From: Dinoroseobacter sp049801095
Lineage (GTDB): Bacteria; Pseudomonadota; Alphaproteobacteria; Rhodobacterales; Rhodobacteraceae
Assembly (NCBI RefSeq): GCF_049801095.1
Contig: NZ_JBNAGH010000010.1
Coordinates: 1 to 64,000, forward strand
Direction: 5' to 3'
Length of the DNA: 64,000 nucleotides
The notes beneath the pieces were generated by a model. That model saw only the letters and a program-made list of their open reading frames with translations, had not been told where the DNA came from and searched no databases. Positions 8,411 through 17,160 of the stretch are shown here, piece by piece; the stretch's first letter is position 1, and every line of letters begins with the position of its first letter. The translations under genes and the position numbers were made by a program.

Positions 8411-9757
8411 ATGGACATGGCAAAGACATCGAATGATTTGATCGAAGGTGGCGGCGGGTTTGGCGACCCGGTTACGCCATTCACTTCGGGCCGACCCTTC
8501 AAACAGAGTGCGCCGGTCGCATCGCCCCCCGGCCCAACGGGCTCACAGCGGTTTGCGGCCGCGATCGAGCAGGCCCGGCACAGCATGTCGCTGGCACCCT
8601 GGATGCAATACAGCGCCAATCCAGAGCAGGAAGAGGCTGCTGCCGAACGGCAACTCAAGCACCAAATCGCAGCCGCGCTGGACCAGGGATTTGTCCTGCA
8701 CGATCCCTGTTTTCCCGAGTTCAGTCGGCTGGATAAACACAATCAGTTCGGTCTTGTTAACCCGGACAACCTCTATTTCCTGGCGAGCATCGACACGCCC
8801 GGGACCTATGTGATCCACGGCAAACGTGGGACCAGCGCCGATCTGCAGATCCAAGTGGGCGCCGGCGAACCGGGCTTTGAGGTGGACCTGACGAGCCCGA
8901 TCCCGGTCAGTGAACTGGACCTGAGCGCCTTGTCGGTCAAGCGGAACGGTGAGTTCACCATCATCATCAGCGACACCAAGCCCTGCGACCTGAAGCGGGG
9001 GGAGAACTGGCTTTGCAACACCAAAAAGGACTTGCGGGCGAACAGTATCCTGATCCGGGAAAGCCTGATGGATTGGGACACGGAAACGGGCGGGACATGG
9101 CGGATTGAACGCGTCGACACCATCGGCCAGCCCAATCCGCTGCCGACCCCTGCGCTGGTGAACCAGCAATATGACCGGGCGGCGAACTATCTGACGGGCT
9201 CGACGAAAGGTTGGATAAAGTTCGTCGAGCAACTCAGGGTCAATCTACCCGCCAACCATATCAGCCCGCCGCGAGAAACCGGGCAAGGCTTGCCGGGGCA
9301 GTATAACTCCGCCGGTCATTTCCGGATGAGCCCCGACACGGCAGTCCTCATCACGGTGGAGGAATCCGACGCGCGGTATCAGGGTATCCAACTCGGTGAT
9401 CTCTGGTTCAACGCCCTCGATTTTCGCCGTCGGCAAACGAGCCTTACGACGAAACAGGCGTATCAAAGTGAGGATGGCAAATACCGCTTTGTAATCAGTG
9501 CAAAGGACCCCGGATTTGAAAACTGGCTGGACCCCGCCGGTGCCTCCACAGCGTTTGTCTTCATGCGCTGGCAGGGCATTCCGCACGCCCCGGGAGAAGA
9601 GCCGAAGGCACCCAACGCGCCTGAACGGCAGGTTTTGACGCTTGATCAGTTGGCAGAAAGGCTGAAAGGCGAACCCGATTTCACGCCAGAGCAACGCAAA
9701 GCGCAGCTTGCCGCTCGGCATGCGAGTGCCTTGAGGATCCCACGAGGGTTCTCGTAA
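8411..9757 (+). CDS. DUF1214-like protein of unknown function
   Basis: About 448 residues with no signal peptide. The C-terminal third resembles the DUF1214-type domain of actinobacterial and proteobacterial proteins: GLPGQYNSAGHFRMSPDTA, then a tryptophan-rich strand LGDLWFNALDFRRRQTSL, then DPGFENWLDPAGAS. The N-terminal part (LVNPDNLYFLASIDTPGTY, then GTSADLQIQVGAG) fits the first domain of the same family. The reaction or ligand is unknown. The open frame extends back to 8252, but the earlier part reads as non-coding; AAAGG lies shortly before the ATG at 8411, and 8417 is the alternative. It converges on cyanase with a shared terminator. Confidence 0.65.
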   Translation: MDMAKTSNDLIEGGGGFGDPVTPFTSGRPFKQSAPVASPPGPTGSQRFAAAIEQARHSMSLAPWMQYSANPEQEEAAAERQLKHQIAAALDQGFVLHDPCFPEFSRLDKHNQFGLVNPDNLYFLASIDTPGTYVIHGKRGTSADLQIQVGAGEPGFEVDLTSPIPVSELDLSALSVKRNGEFTIIISDTKPCDLKRGENWLCNTKKDLRANSILIRESLMDWDTETGGTWRIERVDTIGQPNPLPTPALVNQQYDRAANYLTGSTKGWIKFVEQLRVNLPANHISPPRETGQGLPGQYNSAGHFRMSPDTAVLITVEESDARYQGIQLGDLWFNALDFRRRQTSLTTKQAYQSEDGKYRFVISAKDPGFENWLDPAGASTAFVFMRWQGIPHAPGEEPKAPNAPERQVLTLDQLAERLKGEPDFTPEQRKAQLAARHASALRIPRGFS

Positions 9758-9780
9758 ATCGAGGGACTTCCTGCACGCAC

Positions 9781-9808
9781 AATCAGGCCCATTGGGATGG
9801 GCCTGATT
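9781..9808. terminator. Bidirectional hairpin between the DUF1214-like gene and cynS
   Basis: Perfect 11-bp arms AATCAGGCCCA and TGGGCCTGATT enclose a 6-base loop. It sits exactly between the two convergent stop codons. T-richness on either side is modest, so termination efficiency is uncertain. Confidence 0.75.
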
Positions 9809-9821
9809 GGCCGCGATTCTA

Positions 9822-10292
9822 TTACCAGGAGTTGTAGGACAGGAACTTGCCCGACATTTCGACTTTCACGCGGTCCCCTTTGGGGTGCTCGACCTTGGTG
9901 ATCTGCATGTCGAAATCGATGGCGGACATGATGCCAGTGCCGAACTTCTCTTCTATCAGGGCTTTGATGGTCGGACCGTAAACACCCACGATCTCATAGA
10001 GGCGGTAGATGCACGGGTCGGTCGGGACCGCTTGTTCCCAGACCTTGGTGGGCGGCTCTTCCAGAACGCCAACGGCTTCTTGCGGCAGCCCCATCAGGGA
10101 CACGATCGCCTCCGCCTTGTCTTTGGGCCAGCCGTTCATGCCCATGCAGGCCGAGTGGGTCCAGACAGGCGACATGTCGATCTTTTCCGCGATCTCTTCC
10201 CAGGTCAGGCCGGCCGTTTTCTTGGCCGACAGGATCATCATGGTCACGTCTTCTTTCGTCATCATGGCGGGCACCTCGAACGTATCTTTCAT
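9822..10292 (-). CDS. cynS: Cyanate hydratase (cyanase)
   Basis: This enzyme converts cyanate plus bicarbonate to ammonia and carbon dioxide via carbamate, in the cytoplasm. The 156-residue length is typical. The N-terminal helix-bundle domain (LTWEEIAEKIDMSPVW) and C-terminal catalytic domain are complete. The catalytic Arg and Glu are in YRLYEIVGVYGP and the catalytic Ser in GTGIMSAIDFDM. It is the last gene of a minus-strand unit that starts with a nitrate/cyanate-type ABC transporter, which argues that cyanate is imported and used as a nitrogen source. It lies 30 bases after the DUF1348 gene. Confidence is high because the motifs are unmistakable. Confidence 0.95.
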   Translation of the reverse strand: MKDTFEVPAMMTKEDVTMMILSAKKTAGLTWEEIAEKIDMSPVWTHSACMGMNGWPKDKAEAIVSLMGLPQEAVGVLEEPPTKVWEQAVPTDPCIYRLYEIVGVYGPTIKALIEEKFGTGIMSAIDFDMQITKVEHPKGDRVKVEMSGKFLSYNSW

Positions 10293-10322
10293 GGGGGTCT
10301 CCTCGGTAATGTGTTCCGGGCC

Positions 10323-10802
10323 TTACAGGCCCAATTCGGTCAGCCCAGGGTGGTCGAGCGGGCGCGGGCCCTGTGGCCAGTGGAATTTGCGATCCGCTTC
10401 GGCGATGGGCACGTCGTTGATCGAGGCATGGCGTTGGGCCATGTAGCCTTTCTCGTCGAACTGCCAGTTCTCGTTGCCATGGGCGCGGAACCAGTTGCCC
10501 TCCTCATCGTGCCATTCATAGCAGAAGCGCACGGCGATCCGGTTTCCCTCATGGGCCCAGATCTCCTTGATCAGGCGGTAGCCGTTCTCCGTCTCCCATT
10601 TGCGGGTCAGGAAGGCGCGCACCTCCTCGCGTCCGTTCAGGAACTCGGAGCGATTGCGCCATTTCGTGTCCGCCGTATAGGCCATGGACACCTTCTCGGG
10701 GTCGCGCCGGTTCCAAGCGTCTTCGGCCATCCGGACCTTCTGCACCGCTTCTTCAAAGGTGAAGGGCGGGACCGGGGGGCGGATCGGGTCTTCTATCGTC
10801 AT
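10323..10802 (-). CDS. DUF1348 family, NTF2-like protein
   Basis: A 159-residue protein with the cone-shaped NTF2/SnoaL-like fold pattern. The N-terminal helix is AEDAWNRRDPEKVSMAYT, followed by WRNRSEFLNGREEVRAFL and the strands RLIKEIWAHEGNRIAVRFCY, and the C-terminal part is GYMAQRHASINDVPI. This combination is the DUF1348 signature. Its stop is two bases from the ATPase gene start side and it precedes cynS, so it belongs to the cyanate operon. A small-molecule binding or accessory enzymatic role is plausible, but none is demonstrated. Confidence 0.8.
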   Translation of the reverse strand: MTIEDPIRPPVPPFTFEEAVQKVRMAEDAWNRRDPEKVSMAYTADTKWRNRSEFLNGREEVRAFLTRKWETENGYRLIKEIWAHEGNRIAVRFCYEWHDEEGNWFRAHGNENWQFDEKGYMAQRHASINDVPIAEADRKFHWPQGPRPLDHPGLTELGL

Positions 10803-10804
10803 TC

Positions 10805-11719
10805 TCAGTCTCCAACAGCGCGCAGCGCAGGGGCAGGCACAGGGTCAGGGTCGTCCACTTGGGCGGGGTCGGTTTTGTCGATATGGACCGTCTCGGGGCG
10901 CTGATCCTCCGAATTGCTCTCCTGGCCTGCCAGCTCCTTGGAGCGTTGACCGAGGAACTGCACGAGGTGATTGCGGATCGCGTAGTAGTTCGGATGCTCA
11001 ACGATCTCGGTCCGGTTCCGGGGGCGCGGGATCGTGATCTCGACGGATTCCGCGACCCGCGCGAGGGGGCCATTGGTCATGAGCAGGATCCGGTCCGCGA
11101 GCAGGATCGCCTCGTCGATGTCATGGGTGATCATGAAGACCGTTTGCTCGGTCTGGCTCCAGACCTTGATAAGCTCTTCCTGGATTGTCCCCCGGGTGAG
11201 CGCGTCCAGCGCGCCAAAGGGTTCGTCCAGCAACAGCAGCTTGGGCTGGTTCGCGAAGGCCCGGGCGATGGACACCCGCTGGCGCATCCCGCCGGATAGT
11301 TGCGAAGGTTTGCGGTGGACCACATCGCCCTCCAGCCCGACCTGGGCGAGGTATTTACGGGCGTGTTCCTCCACCTGCGCTTTGGACCAGTCTTTGTACC
11401 GGGCCTCCACGCCGAAGGTCACGTTCTTCAGGGCCGAGAGCCAGGGCAGGAGCGAGTAGTTCTGAAACACAACGCCCCGATCCAAGGAAGGCCCGGACAC
11501 CTCGAACCCGTCCATCTTGACCACGCCCGAGGTGGGTTCGGCCAGCCCGGCCAGAATGTTCATGATCGTGGATTTGCCGCAGCCTGAATGGCCCAGGATG
11601 CACACGAACTCTCCCTTCTCGACGCCGAAGGTCGCGTTCTCGAAGACAGTGAGTGTGCCGCCAGCCCCATCCGGGAAACGCTGGGTCAGACGCTCGATCG
11701 AAAGAAACGGTTTCGCCAT
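10805..11719 (-). CDS. Nitrate/cyanate-type ABC transporter ATP-binding protein
   Basis: A 304-residue ATPase that would power uptake through the adjacent permease. Walker A is GHSGCGKST, the Q-loop lies in VVFQNYSLLPWL, the signature is LSGGMRQRVSIARAFA, Walker B is LLLLDEPFGALDA and the H-loop is MITHDIDEAI. FQNYSLLPW and the C-terminal tail with RPRNR are characteristic of the NrtD/CynD/SsuB group. After about residue 260 comes an unusual proline- and acid-rich tail (ETVHIDKTDPAQVDDPDP) with no known domain. The ATG at 11719 is chosen over the open frame extending to 11848 because it begins the family homology. It is operonic with the permease, 11 bases downstream. Confidence 0.9.
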   Translation of the reverse strand: MAKPFLSIERLTQRFPDGAGGTLTVFENATFGVEKGEFVCILGHSGCGKSTIMNILAGLAEPTSGVVKMDGFEVSGPSLDRGVVFQNYSLLPWLSALKNVTFGVEARYKDWSKAQVEEHARKYLAQVGLEGDVVHRKPSQLSGGMRQRVSIARAFANQPKLLLLDEPFGALDALTRGTIQEELIKVWSQTEQTVFMITHDIDEAILLADRILLMTNGPLARVAESVEITIPRPRNRTEIVEHPNYYAIRNHLVQFLGQRSKELAGQESNSEDQRPETVHIDKTDPAQVDDPDPVPAPALRAVGD

Positions 11720-11730
11720 ATCAGGGCCCT

Positions 11731-12732
11731 TTATTCGGTGTACGCCACGGCGCGTTGCAGGCGGGCGAAGAGCCCATCCAGCAGCATGCCCATGACGCCG
11801 ATCAGCAGGATTGCGACGATCATCCGATCCAGTCGCAGACCGTTCCATTCATTCCAGACGACGTAGCCAATGCCGGTGCCGCCCACGAGCATCTCGGCGG
11901 CCACGATAACCAGCCATGCGATGCCGATGGAGATCCGCATGCCCGTGATGATCGTCGGGGCAGCTGCGGGCAGGATCACGGTCATGGCTGTCTTGAACGC
12001 GCCCAACTCGTGCGTCCGCGCCACATTGATCCAGTCGGACCGGACAGACGCCACGCCAAAGGCGGTATTGGTCAGCATGGGCCAGACCGAGCAGATGAAG
12101 ATCACGAAGATCGATGACAGCTCACTATCACCGATGGTGAAGAGCGCGATGGGCATCCAGGCCAGCGGCGAGATCGGCTTGAGCACCTGGATATAGGGGT
12201 CGAGCGCCTTGTAGGCCAAGGGCGACATCCCGATGAGAAAGCCGAGCGGGATGGCCACCGCCGCCGCCAGCGCGTAGCCGATCACGACCCGCAGCAGGGA
12301 GTAGCCGATCTGGATCCCGTAGCCCATGTCATTCGTGCCCGCCACGTAGAACGGGTCGGTGATGGTCGCCCAAAGCTCGACACCGATCTGGGCGGGTGAG
12401 GGGAAGAGCGATCCGGGGGCAGGCGCGGAATTTTCATCGGGAACGCTGATCCCCAGCGCCCGGATCCCGCCTGCCATTTCAATGGTCTCGCGCGAGAGGC
12501 CGAGGCCCGCGATCTGCTCGAGCTGCGGGAACTCCACGCCTTGACTGGAATAGAGCTCGATATCCTCCGCCGGCATGTTCTTGGCCAGAAGCGCATCGCG
12601 CTGGTCGTCCGTCAGCACAACGCCAATCGGTCCCGTGTCCGGGACGTAGGTTGCGGCGTGCCAAATGAACAGGCCCGCGACGAGGATACACAACGACAGC
12701 AACGAACTGCGCAGATCAAAGTTCCGGACCAT
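11731..12732 (-). CDS. Nitrate/cyanate-type ABC transporter permease
   Basis: A 333-residue inner-membrane protein with the BPD_transp_1 fold in its C-terminal two thirds (about 130-330). The coupling-loop EAA-type motif is THELGAFKTAMTVILPAAAP, with GMRISIGIAWLVIVAAEML following as in NrtB/CynB/SsuC. It starts with one helix (LLSLCILVAGLFIWHAATYV). Between that helix and the transporter core is an extracytoplasmic insert of about 70-90 residues (LTDDQRDALLAKNMPAEDIE and more) longer than in ordinary family members. The ATG at 12732 has GGAGG at about six bases; an upstream frame to 12771 lacks this. Confidence 0.88.
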   Translation of the reverse strand: MVRNFDLRSSLLSLCILVAGLFIWHAATYVPDTGPIGVVLTDDQRDALLAKNMPAEDIELYSSQGVEFPQLEQIAGLGLSRETIEMAGGIRALGISVPDENSAPAPGSLFPSPAQIGVELWATITDPFYVAGTNDMGYGIQIGYSLLRVVIGYALAAAVAIPLGFLIGMSPLAYKALDPYIQVLKPISPLAWMPIALFTIGDSELSSIFVIFICSVWPMLTNTAFGVASVRSDWINVARTHELGAFKTAMTVILPAAAPTIITGMRISIGIAWLVIVAAEMLVGGTGIGYVVWNEWNGLRLDRMIVAILLIGVMGMLLDGLFARLQRAVAYTE

Positions 12733-12807
12733 GCCGACCCTCCAGGAAAAATCGTCGTAAGAGCGGGGCATGTCGCTGCCCCGCTCCGGTGTCTTTGCAG
12801 CGTTGGA

Positions 12808-14235
12808 TCAGACCGTCCGGCTGAACGGCTGGCTGTCGATGAACTGCTGCGCGTTGCCGGGGGCGAACTCGCGGCCCTGGATCGTCACGGGCGCGAAGAC
12901 GTCCTGATCCACATCCGAGAAGGTGAGGTTCGGATCTGCGGCCATCATGGCGCGCATGCGCTCGCGGGTGGTGGTGGTCAGCACCAGCTCCTCCGCCAGG
13001 GTCGCGTAATCCGTATCCGCCTCGATGTAGTTCCAGCGGCGCAGCTGCGACAGGACCCATGTGCTCATGGTCTGGGTGGGCAGCGGCATGAAGGAAATCC
13101 GATCCGGGACGGCCTTGATGTTGCCCTGGCCGTCCGGGAACACGCCCGTGAGGATCTGCTTGAGGATCTCGACCGGCTGGTTGAGGTAGTTGGCAGGCGC
13201 CATGGACTCCGCAAAGGCAACGCGGCCCTCGGCGGTTTCTGCGGAGGCCGTCGCCTCGAGGATCGAGGTGGTCAGCGCCATGGTGGTGTTCGGGTTTTCG
13301 GTGATGAATTTCTCCGACAGGCCAAACACACAGCACGGGTGCTGCTTCCACAGATCCAGCGTCAGTTTGTGGATGAAGCCCACCTGGTCATAGACCGCGC
13401 GCTGACAGAAGGGGTCGGGCGCCAGGTAGCCATCCACGTTCTCCGAACGCAGGTTCGCAACCATCTCGGGTGGCGGCACCACGCGGATCTGGATGTCGCG
13501 ATCCGGGTCGAGCCCGGCATCTGCCACGTAGTTGCGCAGCAGGAGGTTGTGCATCGAATATTCAAACGGCACCGCGAAGGTGAAACCCTTCCAATTGGCC
13601 GGATCCTGATTGTCCAGATGCTTGTTGGCCAGAACGATCGCCTGACCATTGGTGTTCACATTCGACACCACGCGCCAAGGCTGTGCGGTGGAGCCGATCC
13701 CCAGGGACATGGCCATCGGCATCGGATAGAGCAGGTGCGAGCCGTCATATTCACCGTTCAGGCACTTGTCGCGCGAGACCGCCCAACCGGCCGTTTTCAC
13801 GATGTCGACGTCCAGCCCGTAGCGCTCATAGAACCCGAGCGCGTGACCACCGATGATCGGCGTCGCGCAGGTGATGGGCACAAAACCCAGGGTCAGCTTG
13901 GTCTTCTCGAGGTTCTTCATGGCCTCTTCGGCCATCAGCTGCAGCGAGGAGAGCGGGAAGACCGTGGCAACCGCAGCAAGCGCCCCCGTGACACCCGCAC
14001 TGCGCAGGAAGGCCCGGCGCGAGATATCTGTCTTGAACAGGCCCTGCATGACCGAGCTCTCCAGAGCGCGGGTCATCCCGACCTCAGGGTTCAACGACTG
14101 CTTCGCCCGTTTGCGCAGGATCGCCGCATCATCCGGCGTCAGCCCGGCATAGGGATCGGCGGGGGCGTCGGAGGCTTCGCCGCACTCGTTCCAGACGTCG
14201 ATATTGGGGTTAAAGGGATCTTTAAAGTGGGTCAT
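12808..14235 (-). CDS. Tat-exported NrtA/CmpA-type solute-binding protein
   Basis: A 475-residue periplasmic binding protein for a small anion. The twin-arginine signal (SRRAFLRSAGVTGALAAVA) lies unusually far in, at about residues 72-90, after a hydrophilic leader. The mature part follows the NrtA/CmpA pattern: LTLGFVPITCATPIIGGHALG, then FYERYGLDVDIVKTAGWA and LAPDPFCQRAVYDQVGF. It is the first gene of the transporter-DUF1348-cynS unit, so cyanate is the most attractive substrate. Nitrate, nitrile or bicarbonate cannot be excluded by sequence. It is divergent from the PAS-AAA+ regulator, with a palindromic site in between. Confidence 0.85.
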   Translation of the reverse strand: MTHFKDPFNPNIDVWNECGEASDAPADPYAGLTPDDAAILRKRAKQSLNPEVGMTRALESSVMQGLFKTDISRRAFLRSAGVTGALAAVATVFPLSSLQLMAEEAMKNLEKTKLTLGFVPITCATPIIGGHALGFYERYGLDVDIVKTAGWAVSRDKCLNGEYDGSHLLYPMPMAMSLGIGSTAQPWRVVSNVNTNGQAIVLANKHLDNQDPANWKGFTFAVPFEYSMHNLLLRNYVADAGLDPDRDIQIRVVPPPEMVANLRSENVDGYLAPDPFCQRAVYDQVGFIHKLTLDLWKQHPCCVFGLSEKFITENPNTTMALTTSILEATASAETAEGRVAFAESMAPANYLNQPVEILKQILTGVFPDGQGNIKAVPDRISFMPLPTQTMSTWVLSQLRRWNYIEADTDYATLAEELVLTTTTRERMRAMMAADPNLTFSDVDQDVFAPVTIQGREFAPGNAQQFIDSQPFSRTV

Positions 14236-14453
14236 TGAGCACCTTTGATATGTGATCGAACCGCAGACACGGTGGTGACTACCTTCCTCGGGCCGCGCTG
14301 CTCCGGGTCTCTCTCAGAACCTCTTTTGCAGCGCTGATAGGGTCAGTATGAGAAAGCCGTTAACCAGAATGAAGCATGCGCCATTTATTTGTGCGCTGTG
14401 AAAATTACCCTGAAATCAGTGCCTTAATCGGTTGGATCAATCAGCGATTGTAA

Positions 14454-14480
14454 CGAGAATTCGTAATTTACGAAATCTCG
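14454..14480. promoter_or_regulatory. 27-bp near-perfect palindrome, candidate operator
   Basis: The arms pair at 12 of 13 positions around one central base; the core is TTCGTAATTTACGAA. It lies in the 273-base divergent region between the binding-protein gene (start 14235, minus) and the PAS-AAA+ regulator (start 14509, plus), about 29 bases before the latter. It is AT-rich against a GC-rich background. It is a probable binding site for the adjacent Fis-type regulator, by inference from position only. No -24/-12 sigma-54 element was recognised nearby. Confidence 0.65.
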
Positions 14481-14508
14481 CTAGGTGGTGTGAGGATCCG
14501 CAAGCTAT

Positions 14509-16371
14509 GTGTCTCCCATGTCCGATTTGGCGCTCATTCCCGATTCCATTGTCGCCGCTGTCCCCGAAGCGGCGCTCATTCTCTGCACCCGGAGCGACGA
14601 GATCCTCGCCTTGAACGCATCGGCGCGGGAGCTGCTTGGAATCGGCCTCAACACACCACCATTCTCGGTCCTTCTGGGGGAGAGCGCGGGGCATTTCCTC
14701 GTGTTTCTGGACGAGATCGACAGTCGCGGCAGCGCCTGGACACGCCAAGTCGCCATCCGCCGACCAGATGGCACCCCGGTGCATGCCGAGCTGCGCGGGC
14801 GTCCCTTGCCGGGACAGCACGGGAAGGTAGTCCTGACCGTGACGGATCTAGATGATCTGGACCGGCGCCGCGAGGCGACGGAAGTGGCCGAGTTGCATCG
14901 CGCAGGCCTGACCGAATGGAAGCGGGCCGAAAGCTTCTTCGCGGATCTGGAGCGGCGCAACCAGTTGATCCTGAACGCGGCGGGCGAGGGGATCTACGGC
15001 CTCAATGCGGAGGGCAAGGCGACCTTCGTGAACCGCGCTGCGCAAGAGATGCTGGGCTGGACGACCGAGGATCTGCTGGGCAAGGACATCCACTCGATCC
15101 TGCACCACACCCATGCGAACGGCGATCACTACCACCACCACGACTGCCCGATCTACAAGTCCTTCCGCTTTGAGCAGGTCAATCGGATCGAGGACGAGTT
15201 CTTCTGGCGCAAGGACGGCAAACCGATCCCGGTCGAATACATTTCAACGCCGATTTACGATCACCAGATCCTCGCCGGGGCCGTTGTGATCTTTCGCGAC
15301 ATCACCGAGCGGAAGGAAAACGAAAAGAAGCTCCGGAATGCGCTGGGCGAGGTTGCCGAGCTGCGCGACCGTCTCGAGCAAGAGAACGCCTATCTGCAGG
15401 AAGAGATCAATTCCGAGCGGGCGCATCACACCATCATCGGCAAATCGGCAGCCATCGAGCAGATCGTTGCGCGCATCGATCTGGTTGCCAAGACCGATGC
15501 GACGGTCATGATTTCCGGGGAACCCGGGACGGGCAAGACCCTGATGGCGAACGAGATCCACAAGGCCAGTTCCCGCTCGCGCCGCCCGCTTATTCATTTC
15601 AACTGTAGCTCCGTGGTGCCCGAAGCCGTGGAAGCCGAGCTTTTCGGGCAGGTGCGCGGCGGACCCCATGCCGCCAAGCAGGACAAACCCGGAAAGCTGG
15701 AGCTCGCTCAAGGCGGCACGCTCTTTCTGGATGATGTGGAGGATCTGCCTCAGCAGGTTCAGGGCAAGCTTCTCCATGCGTTGCAGACAAGCACGGTCCG
15801 GCGCGTCGGGGATACGCGCGAAAAACCGCTGGATATCCGTGTGATTTGCGCGACCACCTTGTCCTCAAAGGGGCCGCTCGCGGCGCAGCGCCTGCGCGAG
15901 GCCCTGTTCATGCATCTGAGCCTCTTTCCGATCACCTCCGTCCCCCTGCGCGACCGGCCCGAGGACGTGCCATTGCTCGCCGTGCATCTGCTGAGCGTTG
16001 CCTGTCGACGCCTGAACCGCCCGGTCCCTGCGATCCCGGCCCGCGTCATGCGGGAGCTTGAGGCCTACACTTGGCCCGGCAATGTGCGTGAGCTGCGGAA
16101 CGTGATCGAACGGGCCGCGATTGTCACGAAGGGGCAGAAGCTCGAAGTCGAGCTGTCCCTCGGCTTTGCCGGTGGGTCGCAATCCCCCGAGGCGATCATG
16201 ACCGAGGCGGAGGTCCAAACCCTGGTGCGTGGCAATATCGTCGCCGCGTTGCGGTCGGCCAAGGGTAAGGTTTCGGGCGCCACAGGGGCGGCCAGCCTGC
16301 TCGACATGAAGCCAACCACGCTGCATTCCCGCATCAAAGCCTTGGGGATTACCGAAGCCGATTGGCAGTGA
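14509..16371 (+). CDS. PAS-PAS-AAA+-Fis regulator lacking the GAFTGA loop
   Basis: A 620-residue regulator. The first weak PAS-like region (about 1-115) is followed by a clear PAS domain at about 145-265 (NAAGEGIYGLNAEGKATFVN, then a His-rich loop and HHDCPIYKSFR). A coiled coil joins it to an AAA+ domain (about 310-545) with Walker A GEPGTGKT and Walker-B-like GTLFLDDVEDL. Where sigma-54 activators have FGxxKGAFTGA, this protein reads ELFGQVRGGPHAAKQ, so the sigma-54 contact is lost. The Fis-type helix-turn-helix is at the C-terminus (ASLLDMKPTTLHSRIKALGI). It is divergent from the cyanate operon and probably controls it. The start is GTG 14509 or ATG 14518; the Shine-Dalgarno (GAGGA near 14492) does not settle which. 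Confidence 0.85.
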   Translation: MSPMSDLALIPDSIVAAVPEAALILCTRSDEILALNASARELLGIGLNTPPFSVLLGESAGHFLVFLDEIDSRGSAWTRQVAIRRPDGTPVHAELRGRPLPGQHGKVVLTVTDLDDLDRRREATEVAELHRAGLTEWKRAESFFADLERRNQLILNAAGEGIYGLNAEGKATFVNRAAQEMLGWTTEDLLGKDIHSILHHTHANGDHYHHHDCPIYKSFRFEQVNRIEDEFFWRKDGKPIPVEYISTPIYDHQILAGAVVIFRDITERKENEKKLRNALGEVAELRDRLEQENAYLQEEINSERAHHTIIGKSAAIEQIVARIDLVAKTDATVMISGEPGTGKTLMANEIHKASSRSRRPLIHFNCSSVVPEAVEAELFGQVRGGPHAAKQDKPGKLELAQGGTLFLDDVEDLPQQVQGKLLHALQTSTVRRVGDTREKPLDIRVICATTLSSKGPLAAQRLREALFMHLSLFPITSVPLRDRPEDVPLLAVHLLSVACRRLNRPVPAIPARVMRELEAYTWPGNVRELRNVIERAAIVTKGQKLEVELSLGFAGGSQSPEAIMTEAEVQTLVRGNIVAALRSAKGKVSGATGAASLLDMKPTTLHSRIKALGITEADWQ

Positions 16372-16562
16372 CGGTCCCGGCCTCCGCCGTCAGATCGGCA
16401 CGATCATCGCCCCCTTGCGCCTGAATGCCAATGGCGGCGATCGGCCCGGAGGTGGGCGCAGATGTCGCTGCGCATTCTGCAAAGGGCTGTTTAACAGCGC
16501 AGCATGCTACAGTATACATGTCGCCGCATTTACCAACCGACCAAGAATGACGGACCGTAGCC

Positions 16563-17024
16563 ATGTCTGAACGCAGTTTTGAACCGATGACCAAAGCCGA
16601 AGTTGTCACGGCGCAAAGAACCTGGGCCAAGAGCGTAACGGACCAGGATGTGGATGCACTCCTTGAGCTCTACGATTTTGGCGACCCGGATGAGCCTCTC
16701 CTCTTCAAGCCCACGCTGGCGGATGTGATCCGTTTGGACAAGAAAGGCGCGAAGGCGTATTTTGTCGGCGGCGACCCCGATTATCCGCAGGATAGCGGGT
16801 TTTTGAAGCGCGGCTGGAAGACTGTCGAGTTTCAAAGCGCCGTCGGCCCGATCCTGAAAGCGGGTGGTCTCGGATACAAGGATATGGGGCACTACACGTT
16901 TGTGGATGGGTCCGGGAATGCGACCCGGGCGGACTACACTTTTGCTTATCACAAACTGGATGGGCGCGTGTTGATTTCGCTGCACCACTCCTCGTTGACC
17001 TGGTTCCCGCCAATGGACGAGTGA
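16563..17024 (+). CDS. Iota-class carbonic anhydrase-like protein (CaMKII-association/NTF2 fold)
   Basis: A 153-residue cytoplasmic protein with no signal peptide. The pattern matches the COG4337/iota-carbonic-anhydrase family as remembered: LLELYDFGDPDEPLLFKPTL near the start, then DVIRLDKKGAKAYFVGGDP, GHYTFVDGSGNATRADYTFAY, and near the end the hallmark ISLHHSSLTW (HHSS). Family members hydrate carbon dioxide, some without metal. It lies just downstream of the cyanate regulator and about 6 kb from cyanase, which consumes bicarbonate. It could therefore replace the beta-type CynT that accompanies CynS in Escherichia coli. The family call is fairly secure; enzymatic activity is an inference. 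Confidence 0.7.
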   Translation: MSERSFEPMTKAEVVTAQRTWAKSVTDQDVDALLELYDFGDPDEPLLFKPTLADVIRLDKKGAKAYFVGGDPDYPQDSGFLKRGWKTVEFQSAVGPILKAGGLGYKDMGHYTFVDGSGNATRADYTFAYHKLDGRVLISLHHSSLTWFPPMDE

Positions 17025-17160
17025 CGCCACCAAAGCGGTCGAATGCCAGTCTACGACTCTGGTGATCCTCCAGGGTCGCCGCTGGAGCAGAATGTCCATT
17101 ACCACGGCCGTGTCGTTGGTCCTGCCCAACATCTTGAGCAGGACCACGCTTGGCTGCGGC

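Noticed and set aside
12541..14238. 565-residue plus-strand frame opposite the binding-protein gene
   Set aside because: Rich in Arg and His, with no motifs; antisense shadow of the Tat-exported binding protein.
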